A DNA stretch of 24,872 nucleotides from Didymodactylos carnosus (Eukaryota; Rotifera; Eurotatoria; Philodinida; Philodinidae), in assembly GCA_905250885.1 (NCBI GenBank), contig CAJNOQ010002337.1, positions 1-24,872 of the forward strand. The letters are read 5' to 3'. Under the pieces are notes generated by a model, which saw nothing but the letters and a program-made list of their open reading frames with translations, ran no database searches and was not told the origin of the DNA. A program made the translations under genes and the position numbers. Numbering within the stretch: the first letter of the stretch is position 1; each line of letters begins with the position of its first letter. Of the stretch, positions 1 to 10,601 are shown in pieces.

Positions 1-208
1 CCAAAATTGAGTTTAGCAACAGAAGTATGGCAAATTTAATTTCCTAGATTTGATCTCCTGGACGCATCTTTATACAAATCGATCTTCAAGATGAAAAGAA
101 GTAAGTATCAGTTTTCATCATGACGACCGATTTGTATAAAGATGCGTCCAGGAGATCAAATCTAGGAAATTAAATTTGCCATACTTCTGTTGCTAAACTC
201 AATTTTGG
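1..208. repeat. 81-bp perfect inverted repeat at window edge
   Basis: Positions 1-81 are the exact reverse complement of 128-208, with a 46-bp spacer. I found no mismatch over the 81 bases. The left arm starts at base 1, so it may extend beyond the window. The right arm runs straight into an open frame on the plus strand, so the left arm is an inverted copy of the start of that frame. A perfect arm implies either a very recent event or a fold-back artefact at a contig end. Confidence 0.95.
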
Positions 209-507
209 AAAAACTCTTCATTCACGGTGATAAGTCAGAAATACTACTTATTTGGCTTATTTCTCATTCTGTACCCCGTGCATCTTTCTTCCCGGATGAA
301 CAGTTGTTGGTTGAACAACAGATGCTTCCTTCATATTCTGTCAAACGTATTCACAAGAACTTGTGCAATATTTTTGGTTATGATCGGTTTAGATTAACCG
401 AAACCGGTGCACGCCTATATGAAGTTCTTTTTCTACTGGTCTGCTGTAAATACTCCATAACAAACATTCTAAACAGGTCGTTTATCATTGAAGAAAAACG
501 TCTGTAA
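166..507 (+). CDS. Possible coding exon of unknown function
   Basis: The frame is open from just after a TAG at 163-165 to the TAA at 505-507, about 113 codons, which is long for such AT-rich DNA. There is no ATG near its start; the first in-frame methionine is about 50 codons in. If real, it is therefore an exon or a partial gene. The second half reads like protein: an FPDEQLLVEQQ segment is followed by RLTETGARLYEVLF and a cysteine-rich hydrophobic stretch. I recognise no family. Its first 43 bases lie inside the right arm of the edge inverted repeat. It also runs antisense to the predicted last exon of the F-box gene (469-501), so at most one of the two readings is likely correct there. 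Confidence 0.3.
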   Translation, partial: EIKFAILLLLNSILEKLFIHGDKSEILLIWLISHSVPRASFFPDEQLLVEQQMLPSYSVKRIHKNLCNIFGYDRFRLTETGARLYEVLFLLVCCKYSITNILNRSFIIEEKRL

Positions 508-1545
508 GCACCAGGTATACAATGCTTTGTGTATTTTTTTTCTTTTTCAGAAGCATAATAATATTCTAGAGAAACTTACGCAAATATTGTTATCTACAAT
601 ATATTTGAAAACATCAACTTTATCAATTGATGTCATTTGTTGATAAATAGAACCTAATTCAACTGAAGTTAATTCACGATTCCAAATAGCTATATCAGCA
701 AGACTACCAGTAAAATCTCGACTAAGAATTCGTACAGAATCAAATACTTCTTCTGTTATTAATATTGATGATACTTTTCTTTCACACATTTTACCACCAT
801 CTAAATAAATTTTTATTATTGAAGTTGCTGATGAAAAAACGACTCCAACGTGATACCATTGTTTACTTATCAATTGTTCACATATTGTTCTTGTGTCCAT
901 TGTACCAGTAGAATAAAATTGTAATTCCAATTGATTATTAACACGAAAACGTACATTTAAAGAATTTCGTAAACTTTGAAAATAAACCTGCATTGGCCAT
1001 TGATTAGATTCCGCTGTTGATGTTGTGGAATACGACAAACACATCCAAAACGAGAGTGAAAAATTATTTGTACCACCGGCCTCTCTATTAAATTTACAAC
1101 GTTTTTCAACAGTTGAACGTAGATTAACGAATGTTAAACATGAACTGTGGTTAAAAAAGTCATCTTCAAGTCGTAAATGGCGACCACAATATATGGTTGT
1201 CTTTTGTTGTTGTTGTTGTTGATCAACATCACTACCGCTATCATCACTGTTACTACGGACAACAACTGAGTTATAAAGTAGATCATCGGTAGGAGTTTGC
1301 TTAGAAAATCGACACCAAACAAGAAGATCTTCTTGAATATTATTATATGAAGAATATTTTTGTAAAAATTGTTTCCTCCAGATTAAATGATAAAATTCAC
1401 GGCACACAGTTGATGTTTGAAATAAATCTTTAAATGCTGAAATTAACAGAAAGATTTTTTCCCAAATTTCTGATGGTAGCTGATAAATGTCATTGTTGTT
1501 GTTGTTATTGTTAAAATCTGTCGAAGTTGCTGTAGTATTAGACAT
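469..1545 (-). CDS. F-box protein with C-terminal LamG/ConA-like domain
   Basis: Exon 1 runs from the ATG at 1545 down to 580 (322 codons). It then meets a strong donor (GTAAGT at 579-574). The best acceptor, after a pyrimidine-rich TTACAG, is at 502, giving a 78-bp phase-0 intron. A second exon (501-469) adds ten residues and a TAG, for 332 residues in all. Residues 11-18 are asparagine-rich. Residues 19-62 form an F-box (LPSEIWEKIF core, then VCREFYHLIW). A polyglutamine run lies at 109-114. Residues about 127-303 look like a concanavalin-like LamG fold, with NFSLSFWM, QWYHVGVVF, IKIYLDG and a closing FTGSLADIAIWNREL. F-box proteins usually bind Skp1 and select substrates for SCF ubiquitin ligase; the LamG part would be the substrate or glycan-binding end (inference). 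No frame breaks are seen. The last exon is the least certain part. A decayed paralogue lies at 3864-4350. Confidence 0.8.
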
Positions 1546-3863
1546 CTTAGAACTAATATCTAAAATTTAGAAAACAAAAATACAAAAAAAATAATTTAGA
1601 AAGTTAACAGTATTTAGATCTCATTTTTCCAAATACAAAAACTCTCTGGAAAACTGGAAAATTTAATATCGTTCAAATAAGACAGATACCGACAGACTAA
1701 GAGTGACTGCTAACCTTTTGTTTACCGTTGCTCGACCATGATAGCTAAGGACTTCTAACTTGTATGATCATTGTGCTCACCGAATGCTGATCACCCACAA
1801 AGTTTAGGCTCCTTTTCCTAGCTGATTTGTGAGATGTAAGCGTTTAATTTCTTCTCTCGTAAATGCTACGTACCCAAGAGAGGTGAAAGCTTTTTCTTTT
1901 TACCAAAATGTAGCCCAGACTCTCTTCTATCTATGGTATACATTTGAAATGTTAGCTCTTAATAGTTACTGAAATACAGCTATTTTACGACTGAAAGTCA
2001 CTTTTGAAGTTTGAGTCCTTCTTTCACAAAACTTCATAACTCAGTCTAGAAATATTATCTCCACTTCAAAAATGCACCAGATACTCTAAAATGTTTTTAG
2101 GTTATTCACGCCAAGTATGAGGGCTAACTATTGTATGGTTCGAGAAACTCATTGAAAATGAGCATCCACCACTGAAACATACGTAAGAAGGAAAGAATTG
2201 GCAACAAGGGCCGTCCATTTTACCATAACTGCTGTGGTTAATATCCGTCATAATCATGTTAAAATATAGTAATGAAACCTTTGGGGGAAAGCTATCCATA
2301 GGTAAAATACTGTCAAGAAGACTTCACACTCAGCCTGACCCTAAATAATTTCATTTATTTTGCGTCTTTCTCACTTTCCATGCACTTGCGAGCAAAACTA
2401 AAAACCTATTAGAGGTCAGTGGATAAAACTGCATCGTCGCATCTTGATATCTTTTTGCGTTCGAGAGTTATTCGAAAATCAGGAAACTTTAAAAAAGCGT
2501 CCTAAATTCGGGACGCTGGTAAGTAAAGGGTTAACCATTATCATTGAAGTTTGATCTTGCTCATCTTGTTCAATGGCAAGTTTTTCCACAACGTCTTCCA
2601 AACATTTTTCCAATGCACAACTAGCCTCAAAAGAAAAAATCCAGAGAACATACAAATAAGTTACGTAAAATATCTCTACTTTTTGACTAAAACACGCATT
2701 TCGAAGGAAGATCGATTTTTACTGTTATTCAGTTATTTAATGATTCTTTCGATTACTTTTCTATCTACATTTTTGTGATAACTTCAGTTATAGTCGCAAG
2801 AACAATAAAAAAGGAATTTTCAAACACCATTCGGATTCAACCATTATTGAAAATCCTGGAATAACATTCACTCAAGGAGCAAAATAGATTGAGTCGTGCG
2901 CTCAACAAGATAAATTCTGTTAACTGACTGAAGTCAAAGGGAAGCATAGAGTTGCTAAAAACATCTGAACCTAGACATTATACATCTTGTTTTACTCAGT
3001 TTTTTCTTCGAGAATATGGTGCATTTAACTCGGTATACAGCAATTTTGATGATCTAGTCCCTCCTTTAAATTGTTCCGGTGTATTTCTGTTGTGATGTTG
3101 AACTAGCTCCTTCCCTCTATATCTAAAAGGTTAATAATGAGCTGCGATGGCTTTAGTACAAGAAACTTTCAACTCACATGAAGTTTTTTGTTCCTTATGT
3201 TCAAGGTGTCGTCTCAAAATAAAGATAAGAGAGGTCCATGTCTTATGGCTCTAAGATGGGTCTTACCAATAAGGTACTCAAAGCGCATAAATATATCGAA
3301 TAACGTACACTTCAAAATGGCAATGTCTTTAGTTAAAAGAGCTATTATAACATAAATCTGGCGTCTCATCTACATCAAAGACAGCCGGACCGTCTCACGA
3401 TTTCATCTGCTGGAAATTCCAGCAATATCAATAAACTTCGGGTGTGAAAGCTACTTTTTCTGAATGATAACCTGATTGAGATGCATCTCAAAGCTACAGA
3501 AATACGAAGAAATTAATTTAGGGCTTTTCTTGTAAATTGTATAACTTTGCACAGAAAGGTCGTGTAGAGCTGGGGAATGCCTCATTTTAATCATAAATGT
3601 ACGGGCTGCAATTATGCCTCATTAAGAAAAGATTTTGCTTCTTTTTTAAAGTTTCCGAAAAACTGGTTTTCCAGAAAACCGGGTCTTCAAGAGTAAAGAG
3701 CCCGAATCCTTTTAGGCTTTTTACTAGCTCACTATCCTCTGTCGATCGACGTACGAACGAATGAAATCGGAGCGTATCACTTGGGAATGTTCCCTCGTTA
3801 GTTATAGATACGTTTGTATGACTATAATAGATATGCTGCTAAATTTTTAATTTTGTTTTTCAG
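1546..3863. other. 2.3-kb stretch without a recognisable gene
   Basis: I see no convincing coding frame here. The short open frames at 2102-2299 (minus) and 2551-2778 (plus) have no motif and low-complexity composition. A perfect 7-bp hairpin (AGCGTCC/GGACGCT) lies at 2496-2517. A short piece near 3550-3600 (translating to VELGNASF before a stop) weakly resembles the conserved tail described at 10602-10712, but the match is too short to call. Confidence 0.6.
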
Positions 3864-4350
3864 ATTTCTTTCTTTGTCGCACTGCAATATCTACTGCATC
3901 TGTCATAGCAACCACAGCAACAGCTTCAAATTCCTACTGTTGTTCTCCGCCGTTACCATCGGAACTATGGCAAAGAATCTTTCTATCAGTTATAACATTC
4001 AAAAATTTATCACAAAAATTTAACTGTTTCCATCGAATTTCGTTGTTTGATTTGGAATAAATGGTTTCTACGAAAATATTTTTCATTTAAAAATGACTTC
4101 ATAAACATCTTTTAGTCTAGCATCAATTTTCAAAGATAGGAAGTATTTTTATACTTTACTTGAAGATGGTATTTATCAACAAAAAGACGCAGTATCGTCA
4201 TTTTCTAGTCATCCAGCTCTTCCGCAAATTATAGCGAATGGATAATCAGAATCCGCGTTTAAAATTTGTTTGTGGTTTTTCAGGCATCGAAAAATGTTAA
4301 AACGTGAATGCTGATGATTTTTCAATATCATTTTGGTTTTTATTTACATG
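3864..4350 (+). pseudogene. Decayed F-box/LamG paralogue
   Basis: Translation from about 3864 gives a threonine/alanine-rich start and then an F-box (PPLPSELWQRIFLSVITFKN, then NCFHRISLFD). This aligns closely with residues 19-62 of the F-box/LamG gene at 469-1545, but on the opposite strand. At about 4049 the frame breaks: the reading continues as WNKWFLRKYF one register over, matching IWRKQFLQKY of the intact gene. A third register at about 4118-4245 is open for 40 codons. Near 4309-4348 the segment DDFSISFWFLFT matches NNFSLSFWMCLS at the start of the LamG domain, followed by a TGA. At least two frameshifts and several stops show it is not functional as read. Its right limit is uncertain; fragments may continue to about 4500. 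Confidence 0.7.
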
Positions 4351-5533
4351 AAAGAACAGTTTTTATGTGTCTGATTTTCGCAAGATCTTATGAGTACGTG
4401 TAATTTTAGAAAAGTGAATAGTGGTGGTCACTTACATAATTCAATTGACGGTAGTGATGGTGCTATTAAACGAGAAAAAGCTAGAATTGGTAATTCATCA
4501 AGAGGGAAAAAGCGAATCCACGGTACATGCAAATCCGCGCGCATACAGTCGGATCCACGTGGATGCACTTAGGTATGCAACGATGACGATTACCGTAACT
4601 TAATGACTTCCGTTACCATTTTGTTGGTCTGACCGGTTTTACCAGACAAACGGTTAGCACTTTACCGATACTTATCGGTAATTTACCGATAGCAGATAGT
4701 TCGTAAACAATCATCGGTTGACATTTTCTGTATGATGGAAGCATTTCTGCAATTCTAGCTTCGAACATGAGTTATAGTAAATTTAATTTCTTAAAAAAAT
4801 ATATGCCACAGCCTTGTAATTCATTTTATCCTCGACGGATTGAAATAAATTAATTTTTTAACCATAGTCCATGACAGTAATAATGGGAATAATCAGTTAC
4901 TAAGAATGTGAGTAAAGTGTTTGATGTATTTTGTCTAATGCTAATGTGAAAATATAGCGTACAAAGAAGCTTATTTAAATAGATCTCTAGGTCTAAATAT
5001 GACACTAACTCGTACCATTGCTACATCAGTCGATGTAACTGCTGACTATCCAAAAAATAAAGAAAAGTATTGTTAGATTAGACACTATTATTGGTACACT
5101 AAAGATATAATTTTAATGTGTTTTTTATTTTAAAAGAATTCATTAGCAGCAACAACAATCACCACCACCACAACAGCAGCAAAAGAAAAAGAAGTTTAAA
5201 CCAATTAGATCAAAACTGACATTTATGAATAGAAGTTGAACTTTTAGAAACTACAAAACAACGATTATTCTTTTCTTATTTCTATTATCAAAATCCGATA
5301 AATATACCGAGTGCGTTTCTATTAAAATTATTACCTGTTAGCAAATTTAATATGTTTATTTATCCAGATACGAGTCTTGTGCTGAAAATTTTACATTGTT
5401 TGGATAGCACCGAGCTGAAGAAAAACCGTACTTTCTCGAATATATCTAAACATTTTTATTTATGTTTTTACACCAATTTGTAGCCGACGTTTTAAAGTTT
5501 CGAAACATATAAACGAAATGATTAAATAGTAAC
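4351..5533. other. Region without a firm gene; two small open frames
   Basis: Two overlapping open frames at 4390-4603 share the same DNA and show no family features. An 8-bp perfect hairpin (TACCGATA/TATCGGTA) lies near 4661-4678. A 25-codon ATG frame at 4999-5076 starts MTLTRTIATSVDVTADYP and ends in TAG. About 70 bp downstream, after an acceptor-like CATTAG, a 30-codon frame at 5147-5239 encodes glutamine, proline and lysine runs. Together these could be two exons of a small low-complexity protein, but nothing confirms it. Confidence 0.35.
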
Positions 5534-5850
5534 AGCAGCTGCTTTTTGATTCCTATTTATCTAATAAAAACTTAAAATTGAAATAATTTTGTAAAAATAA
5601 AGTCATCATTTCAAAAATTTTCATCTTCATTTTCAAGACTATAGCGACATTTAACGTGATGTAAAGTTAGAACGAACTCTCTGTTCATTTCTTCAGTCAC
5701 CGTCTTAACTCTACATCACGTTAAACGTCTCTATTGTCTTGAAAATGAAGATGAAAATTTTCGAAATGACGACTTTATTTTTATAAAATTATTTTAATTT
5801 TTTTAATTTTAATTTTTTATTACATAAATAGAAATCGAAGAGCAGCTGCT
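5534..5850. mobile_element. 317-bp hairpin (fold-back) MITE-like element
   Basis: The left arm (about 5534-5672) and right arm (about 5703-5850) are imperfect inverted copies around a 30-bp loop. Both outer ends carry the self-complementary AGCAGCTGCT. The inner 90 bp of each arm match with only scattered differences, for example the shared GTCTTGAAAATGAAGATGAA. It has no coding capacity. I could not find an obvious target-site duplication. A hairpin this long would fold stably if transcribed, so it could also feed small-RNA production (inference). Confidence 0.8.
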
Positions 5851-6111
5851 TTTATTATTTTATCAATTCGCAAGTTTCTAGCCCTAAATAGATATAATGT
5901 TTCAAAATATAAATGAAATCTAGTTTTATTTATATCCATTTAAAAAGTTTAAAGCTGTGCTAATTTTCTTGGGACACTCTTTTGGTTTTCGTTTGCCTAA
6001 TTGGTGAATACGTATTTTATGGCTAACTTGATACAAGTTAAATAAAATTGCTAATCTAACAGAATGTTTGCACGAATATACTAATACTAGTACAACAAGC
6101 GAACAGGATTG

Positions 6112-6160
6112 TTGCCACACCAGAAAACAGAAAATATTCAAGGGTTTTCTGGTGTGGCAA
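6112..6160. repeat. 17-bp perfect-stem hairpin
   Basis: TTGCCACACCAGAAAAC at 6112-6128 is exactly inverted at 6144-6160, with a 15-base loop. Weaker outward complementarity continues on both sides (GCGAACA near 6099, TGTTCG near 6172). It may be the core of a small inverted-repeat element of about 80 bp. Confidence 0.8.
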
Positions 6161-6260
6161 AAATCAAATATTGTTCGTTTGATTAAAATCTCAATGAATA
6201 TGTTTATGTTGTACATTGTACTTTGTTGAGAAATAAAAATGTGAAATGCATGCTGAAAAA

Positions 6261-6376
6261 TTTGGTGATCAAAAGTATCCTTTTTTGATGATCATTTGTA
6301 CTAAAGCTGTTTAGTGATCAAAAGTATCTTTTTTTGGTGATCTTTTGCATCTAAAGATGTTTGGTGATCAAAAGTA
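6261..6376. repeat. Tandem repeat, 49-50-bp unit, about 2.4 copies
   Basis: Units start at 6261, 6310 and 6360 with TTTRGTGATCAAAAGTAYC and continue with a T-run and GATGATC/GGTGATC. Each unit is itself partly palindromic, because TGATCAAAAG recurs inverted as CTTTTTTGATGATCA. The third copy breaks off after about 17 bp. Confidence 0.8.
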
Positions 6377-6450
6377 CATTTACTCTTTAAAAGAGAACGT
6401 AATTTGCATATAATGGAGAACAATTCGATATTTAAACTAAAATTTGACAT

Positions 6451-6666
6451 TAAAAGAGAATGGAATAAAAAAACAAGAAAAGAGAACGTGTTTTTCATTG
6501 AAACGAGACATGGGCAACAAAATGATGTAAAAAACTAGGGGAGGTCCGCCTCTTTCCTTAAGTGGCCGTTCTCTTTTCGGTCGTTTTCGACCAAAATTAA
6601 AAACCGTTCTCGTTTCAATGAAAAAAACGTTCTCCGTTCTTATTTTTTTATTCCGTTCTCTTTTTA
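6451..6666. mobile_element. Short TIR element flanked by TA (MITE)
   Basis: Imperfect terminal inverted repeats of about 58 bp lie at 6451-6509 and 6606-6666, sharing AAAGAGAAYGGAATAAAAAA outermost and CATTGAAACGAGA innermost. TA dinucleotides sit at both outer edges, as for Tc1/mariner-type MITEs, but TA is weak evidence in AT-rich DNA. The interior has no open frame and holds a small GGTCG/CGACC hairpin. The element ends about 25 bp past the poly(A) signal of the neighbouring minus-strand gene. Confidence 0.65.
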
Positions 6667-6690
6667 GCAGACATTTTTCTTAAGTTTAAT

Positions 6691-6696
6691 TTTATT
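6691..6696 (-). terminator. Poly(A) signal AATAAA of secreted propeller gene
   Basis: On the minus strand AATAAA lies about 20 bp after the TAG stop at 6717-6719. It is the first good signal after the stop, implying a very short 3' UTR. Confidence 0.55.
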
Positions 6697-6716
6697 CAGA
6701 TAAAAAGTTTGAGTTC

Positions 6717-8193
6717 CTAAACTTTAATTTGTGGCATTCCAACAATTTTCAATGGAACTAAATCTGGATATTCGCCCGTTAGCCAGAAAAAGTACAACAT
6801 ATCATCACCAATTAAAATAGGACATGATGGTGTTGCTTTACCGGCATCTAAACCATTGACATTTATTTGTTTCAATACTTTTCCCGTATCCATGTGTACA
6901 GATGTAATAAAATATCGGAAGTCTCCTTTATGAAACGTGGCAGATCCACTGACAGTATACATGACACGTTGTTGTTCATTTGCAGCTGAACACCATGAAA
7001 TCAAATCAAAACTATCTATTTCTTTTCCAGTGGCAATTTCTGTGGTCCACATCGTTTTTCCATCGGAATTAATAGCAAACACTAGAGGCAGACTCGCTAA
7101 ATAGGTTGTACCTTTTTCATCCATCACCGGTTGACTAATGTCACTATTGCCAGAAATGGATTTTGGAGGGTACCAGTTCCAACGAAGTGTAAACGTTTTG
7201 GAAACACTCCAGGATGATACAATAAGTGGCCAATGGATATCAGTCATATTTTGCCACGGTCGGACAATTGTCTCTCTATCAATGTCTAACGCCATTTGTC
7301 TACCAGCTCCTGATTCGGTGTCCCCACTCAGCATTTTATTACCACCCGCGTCAAACTTCAATAGGTTATCATCACCACCAATCCAAAACATGTTACCTGT
7401 TCCTGAATCCACTTTGTAATGTCCGTTCATACCGGCACCAAAGTTTTCTCGATTTATCCACATAATCTCTAGCGATGTTTTATTGATAGCAGCAGGTACT
7501 GATTCAAACGTACCGTCAGCAACAGCAGTAATCAATAGGTTAAATTTTTCATTAATGGCTAACGCTGATTGTATGTTCATATAGAGCTTAGTATTTGTCA
7601 CACATTCTTGATAAGGATGAGATGTGAGAGCATAGGATACACGACATATTTTAGCAGAAAAAATTCCGTCCCCAGCCCAAGAAACAGTGTAATATAATGC
7701 ACCATTTTGATCACTAACAATATTCGATGCACCAACAGGTCTCATTTCCGGAACATATTCAAGATACAGTTTCCAACGAATATCACCGTTCACCGTTAAG
7801 CAAACCATGAAATCGACTAGAATACATGGAATACGTGTAAAAAATAATGCCTCACTACATCCGATAGGAAAGCATACAAAAGTTAATCTAATACATTTGT
7901 CTGAACTATTTCATATACTGATTCTACGTACTTGGATCATATCTTGTTTGACTTTGCCAGAAATAAACATCACCATTCATGCCCGCTCCAATTCCCAATA
8001 CGGTGGTGTCTTGAGATGATGAATTGTATACGTATGACCATGTTTTGCCAGAATAATTTGTAGGCATTGATGGTACAATATGATACGTATTACGTGCATT
8101 ACCCTGATCGGTTGACCAAGATGATTCATCATCGGCATGAATTGCCAATAGAACACAAAGTAATGTGGCAAATAATACGAAGTTTTTAATCAT
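6717..8193 (-). CDS. Secreted PQQ-like beta-propeller protein
   Basis: The start is the ATG at 8193, which opens a clear signal peptide (MIKNFVLFATLLCVLLAIHA, then DDE). A start 11 codons upstream in the same frame would spoil it. Exon 1 is 8193-7932 and ends at a GTACGT donor. The 115-bp phase-1 intron ends at TTCTAG (7817). Exon 2 is 7816-6717. The spliced product is 453 residues with no internal stop. Repeats of the PQQ/quinoprotein type are visible: about 227-250 (GNMFWIGGDDNLLKFDAGG) and about 321-345 (TTYLASLPLVFAINSDGKTMW), with weaker ones near 97 and 117-130. Several N-x-S/T sites fit secretion. Such propellers often bind ligands or act as enzymes; no catalytic residues can be assigned. 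The gene looks intact and is the best-supported host gene here with the F-box gene. Confidence 0.8.
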
Positions 8194-9256
8194 AATGAAG
8201 TTTAGCAAGTAAGCTAAACACAACAATCTAAAACATCTAAAGCTTTTTATTTACGAACTATGTGATACTATGTGATATAGACATCTATTTCGTTATAGTG
8301 ACAAGTACATGTTTCATCTGTTAAAAGATACTGTGTTTTCGTTAAAAACAGAGATATTTCTTCCATTTTTCTGAAAATGGTAAAGAATAAAAGCATCTGC
8401 TTTTTCTTACACACTTTATCTCAACTTTATATTCATCATGGTGCACTTATATGTTGCTTTGTTAAAAAGAAAATAATACGCACATTCATTTCAAGGTTAG
8501 TTCGCTGGTGCGACCAAATATTCTTTGACAAATAAAATCCTAGATGTGACCATAAAATACGTTACCACGCGTTCTTTATCTCTGATGCACTTTTAGTGTA
8601 CTTCGATAATATAAGTTGATATGTACTCTCTTGGGTGAATATGTACTAGGTTGAGTGATCCTAAACATACTGTATATGATTCAAATTATTAAAAAATGAA
8701 GGCCAATAGCACCGTTTTTCTAGAAATAGCGTTCGGTGTCGTTACGGATTTTGGTTAATTCTAGTTTAAAATGAAATTTTTATTTCAAACACTATTGCTG
8801 CTGTCTAATGACGCACTCATACTAATGGCTTTTTGGTATTAATTTCTCTGGCCTCTATAAGTTCTCTAGTGAGTAACCGCAAGTTATTCAGGGTTTATCG
8901 GTAGTTCCGTTGCTACACTTAATTCTAACTGACGTAGCATTCACAGTTTGGTCAATGATTATTTGGACGAAAAGCAATGAGTGAGCAAATGAATATTCAT
9001 TGCGACAACGAATAAATTTCCAGGCGGAACAAACATTCATCAATAAAGGAACGATGGACTAAATTGTAAATTGGGAACGAGCTATTCAATAACTCTAGAT
9101 ACTAAATAATGAGAAATGCTGAGAAAGTAGAGCAGTAATCACGATTTTTAACGTAGTTACTTATTTAGGAACTAGAGTAGTCGTCAGCATGATAACCTTT
9201 GTCAAAATATGTATAAAGGTTGAGACACACAACTGCTTCTCACACTGTTTTTAATA
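8194..9256. other. 1.06-kb stretch with no gene seen
   Basis: This is AT-rich sequence upstream of the secreted propeller gene, with no long open frame, repeat or RNA gene that I can support. Promoter elements for that gene should lie just above 8193, but no distinct TATA box stands out. Confidence 0.5.
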
Positions 9257-9409
9257 ATGTCCGCTGAATTTGTTGAATCTACACATGATAAAAGACAACT
9301 ATGTTACCTCGGTTATCGATATTGTCTCAAACGTAAAATTCAGAAAGATTCAAAGTTTTGGGTATCCGTGAAGTGCAAAACAACAAAAGGTGAGTTATTT
9401 TTGTTATAG
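9257..9409 (+). pseudogene. Orphan FLYWCH-like exon
   Basis: An ATG frame of 50 codons reads FVESTHDKRQLCYLGYRYCL and then KFWVSVKCKTTKG. This resembles the N-terminal half of a FLYWCH zinc finger: the 'L-Y-G-F-Y' segment is present as LCYLGYRY, and the tryptophan is followed by a CK pair. The usual WRC is WVS here, and the second half of the finger (C...H.H) is missing. A good donor (GGTGAGT) lies at 9389-9394, but I see no matching second exon downstream. FLYWCH fingers often sit on MULE transposases, as at 16376-17811, so this is probably a transposon relic. It could instead be the first exon of a host FLYWCH gene whose remainder is lost. Confidence 0.4.
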
Positions 9410-10601
9410 GATGGGTCACTTAGTGGTACTCGTTCACTCGTTTTTGCGTTCAATGTGTTGAGATGGTGTGTTTCAACGTAATGTCAAGCTTCATTTTTAA
9501 AGTATTGTTTGATCTAGCTATGGCGCTTTCGGATCAGCTTGCCAAAGGCTTTTAGAAACAGGCGCAGAAATGTGTCAGATTTGCATATATTGTTTTATTT
9601 GTTCTGTTATTATAATTAAAATTTATCATCTCTTGTGAATTTGCTATTTTGTCTCATTGTAATATCTCTTTAGGTATATTAACATTTGTTGTCTCGATTT
9701 AAACATGATGGTTTATTATCTCTTTCCAGTACGCCCAGTTTATTATCTCATAAAGAAATGAGCCAAAGAAGAAGGTATTTTCAACAATTTCGGGGGTTTA
9801 TCCGACAGCAATCAAGTTAAACGCACAGTATTTCCTTATTGAGCCATAAAACCCACATCCTTGTTACGCGAATCCGACATCCACGTACTAAGTGTACGCG
9901 TGGCAGAAGAAAAAAATGAAAAAAAGCCTATTTTGGCACCTCCTTTTAGTCAAAAGAATTTCTGCTAGGTTTTTAAATTTTTTTCTAAATAATAATGCCA
10001 CGTGATTTCAGCGTAGTCGGTTACCTGTACTCCATCTAATTTTCAGGCTATCAAAAGCTTCTAGATAGCTTCCAGGAAATCCGCTGGCATACGTAAATCA
10101 TGCGGTCAAGCTGTCGCTTGACTCTCATTTTGAAGAGGGTACTTTGGGTTTTCCTTATAAAAAAGATTAGGATATTGTTATTTCAAATTTTGCGATTATG
10201 AATAAGTTTTTCAAAGAGCTACTAAAAAACCAGTTTCACAAAAGATTTTGAAAATTTTTCTCATGGAAAAAGGCATTCTGACGTCTTGACTAAACAACGA
10301 TAAATACCGCAAATGTCTACATCTTTTCATTCTTCAGTTATTCAAAACATGGTCAATTTCATTATTTTCATGGACAGACTGTAGTTAGTTTCCCTTTTCC
10401 TGAAGTCATATAGGATTCCCTCTGTTGGAAAGTTCTTTTAAAAGATTAACTTTTTCAAAATCCTTTCTACACATATGGGCAGTTAATACTGGCCCTCAGA
10501 TTCACACAAATACAGATTTCTGTACTGCGACGCAAAATCCTTTTCCGATTTTCTAAGGCGAAAATCAGCAAAAACTGCTCAAAACAGCAGGTCTACTCTT
10601 A
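9410..10601. other. 1.2-kb stretch with no gene seen
   Basis: No coding frame or clear repeat can be supported. A short inverted motif around CCACGTAC/GTACGCGTGG lies near 9881-9904. Confidence 0.5.

Noticed and set aside
1025..1322. Open frames on both strands inside the F-box gene, one ending in a cysteine run
   Set aside because: The cysteine run is the complement of the polyglutamine CAA tract of the F-box/LamG protein.
7138..7465. Plus-strand open frames of 93 and 79 codons inside the propeller gene
   Set aside because: They are antisense shadows of a well-supported minus-strand exon and have no motif of their own.
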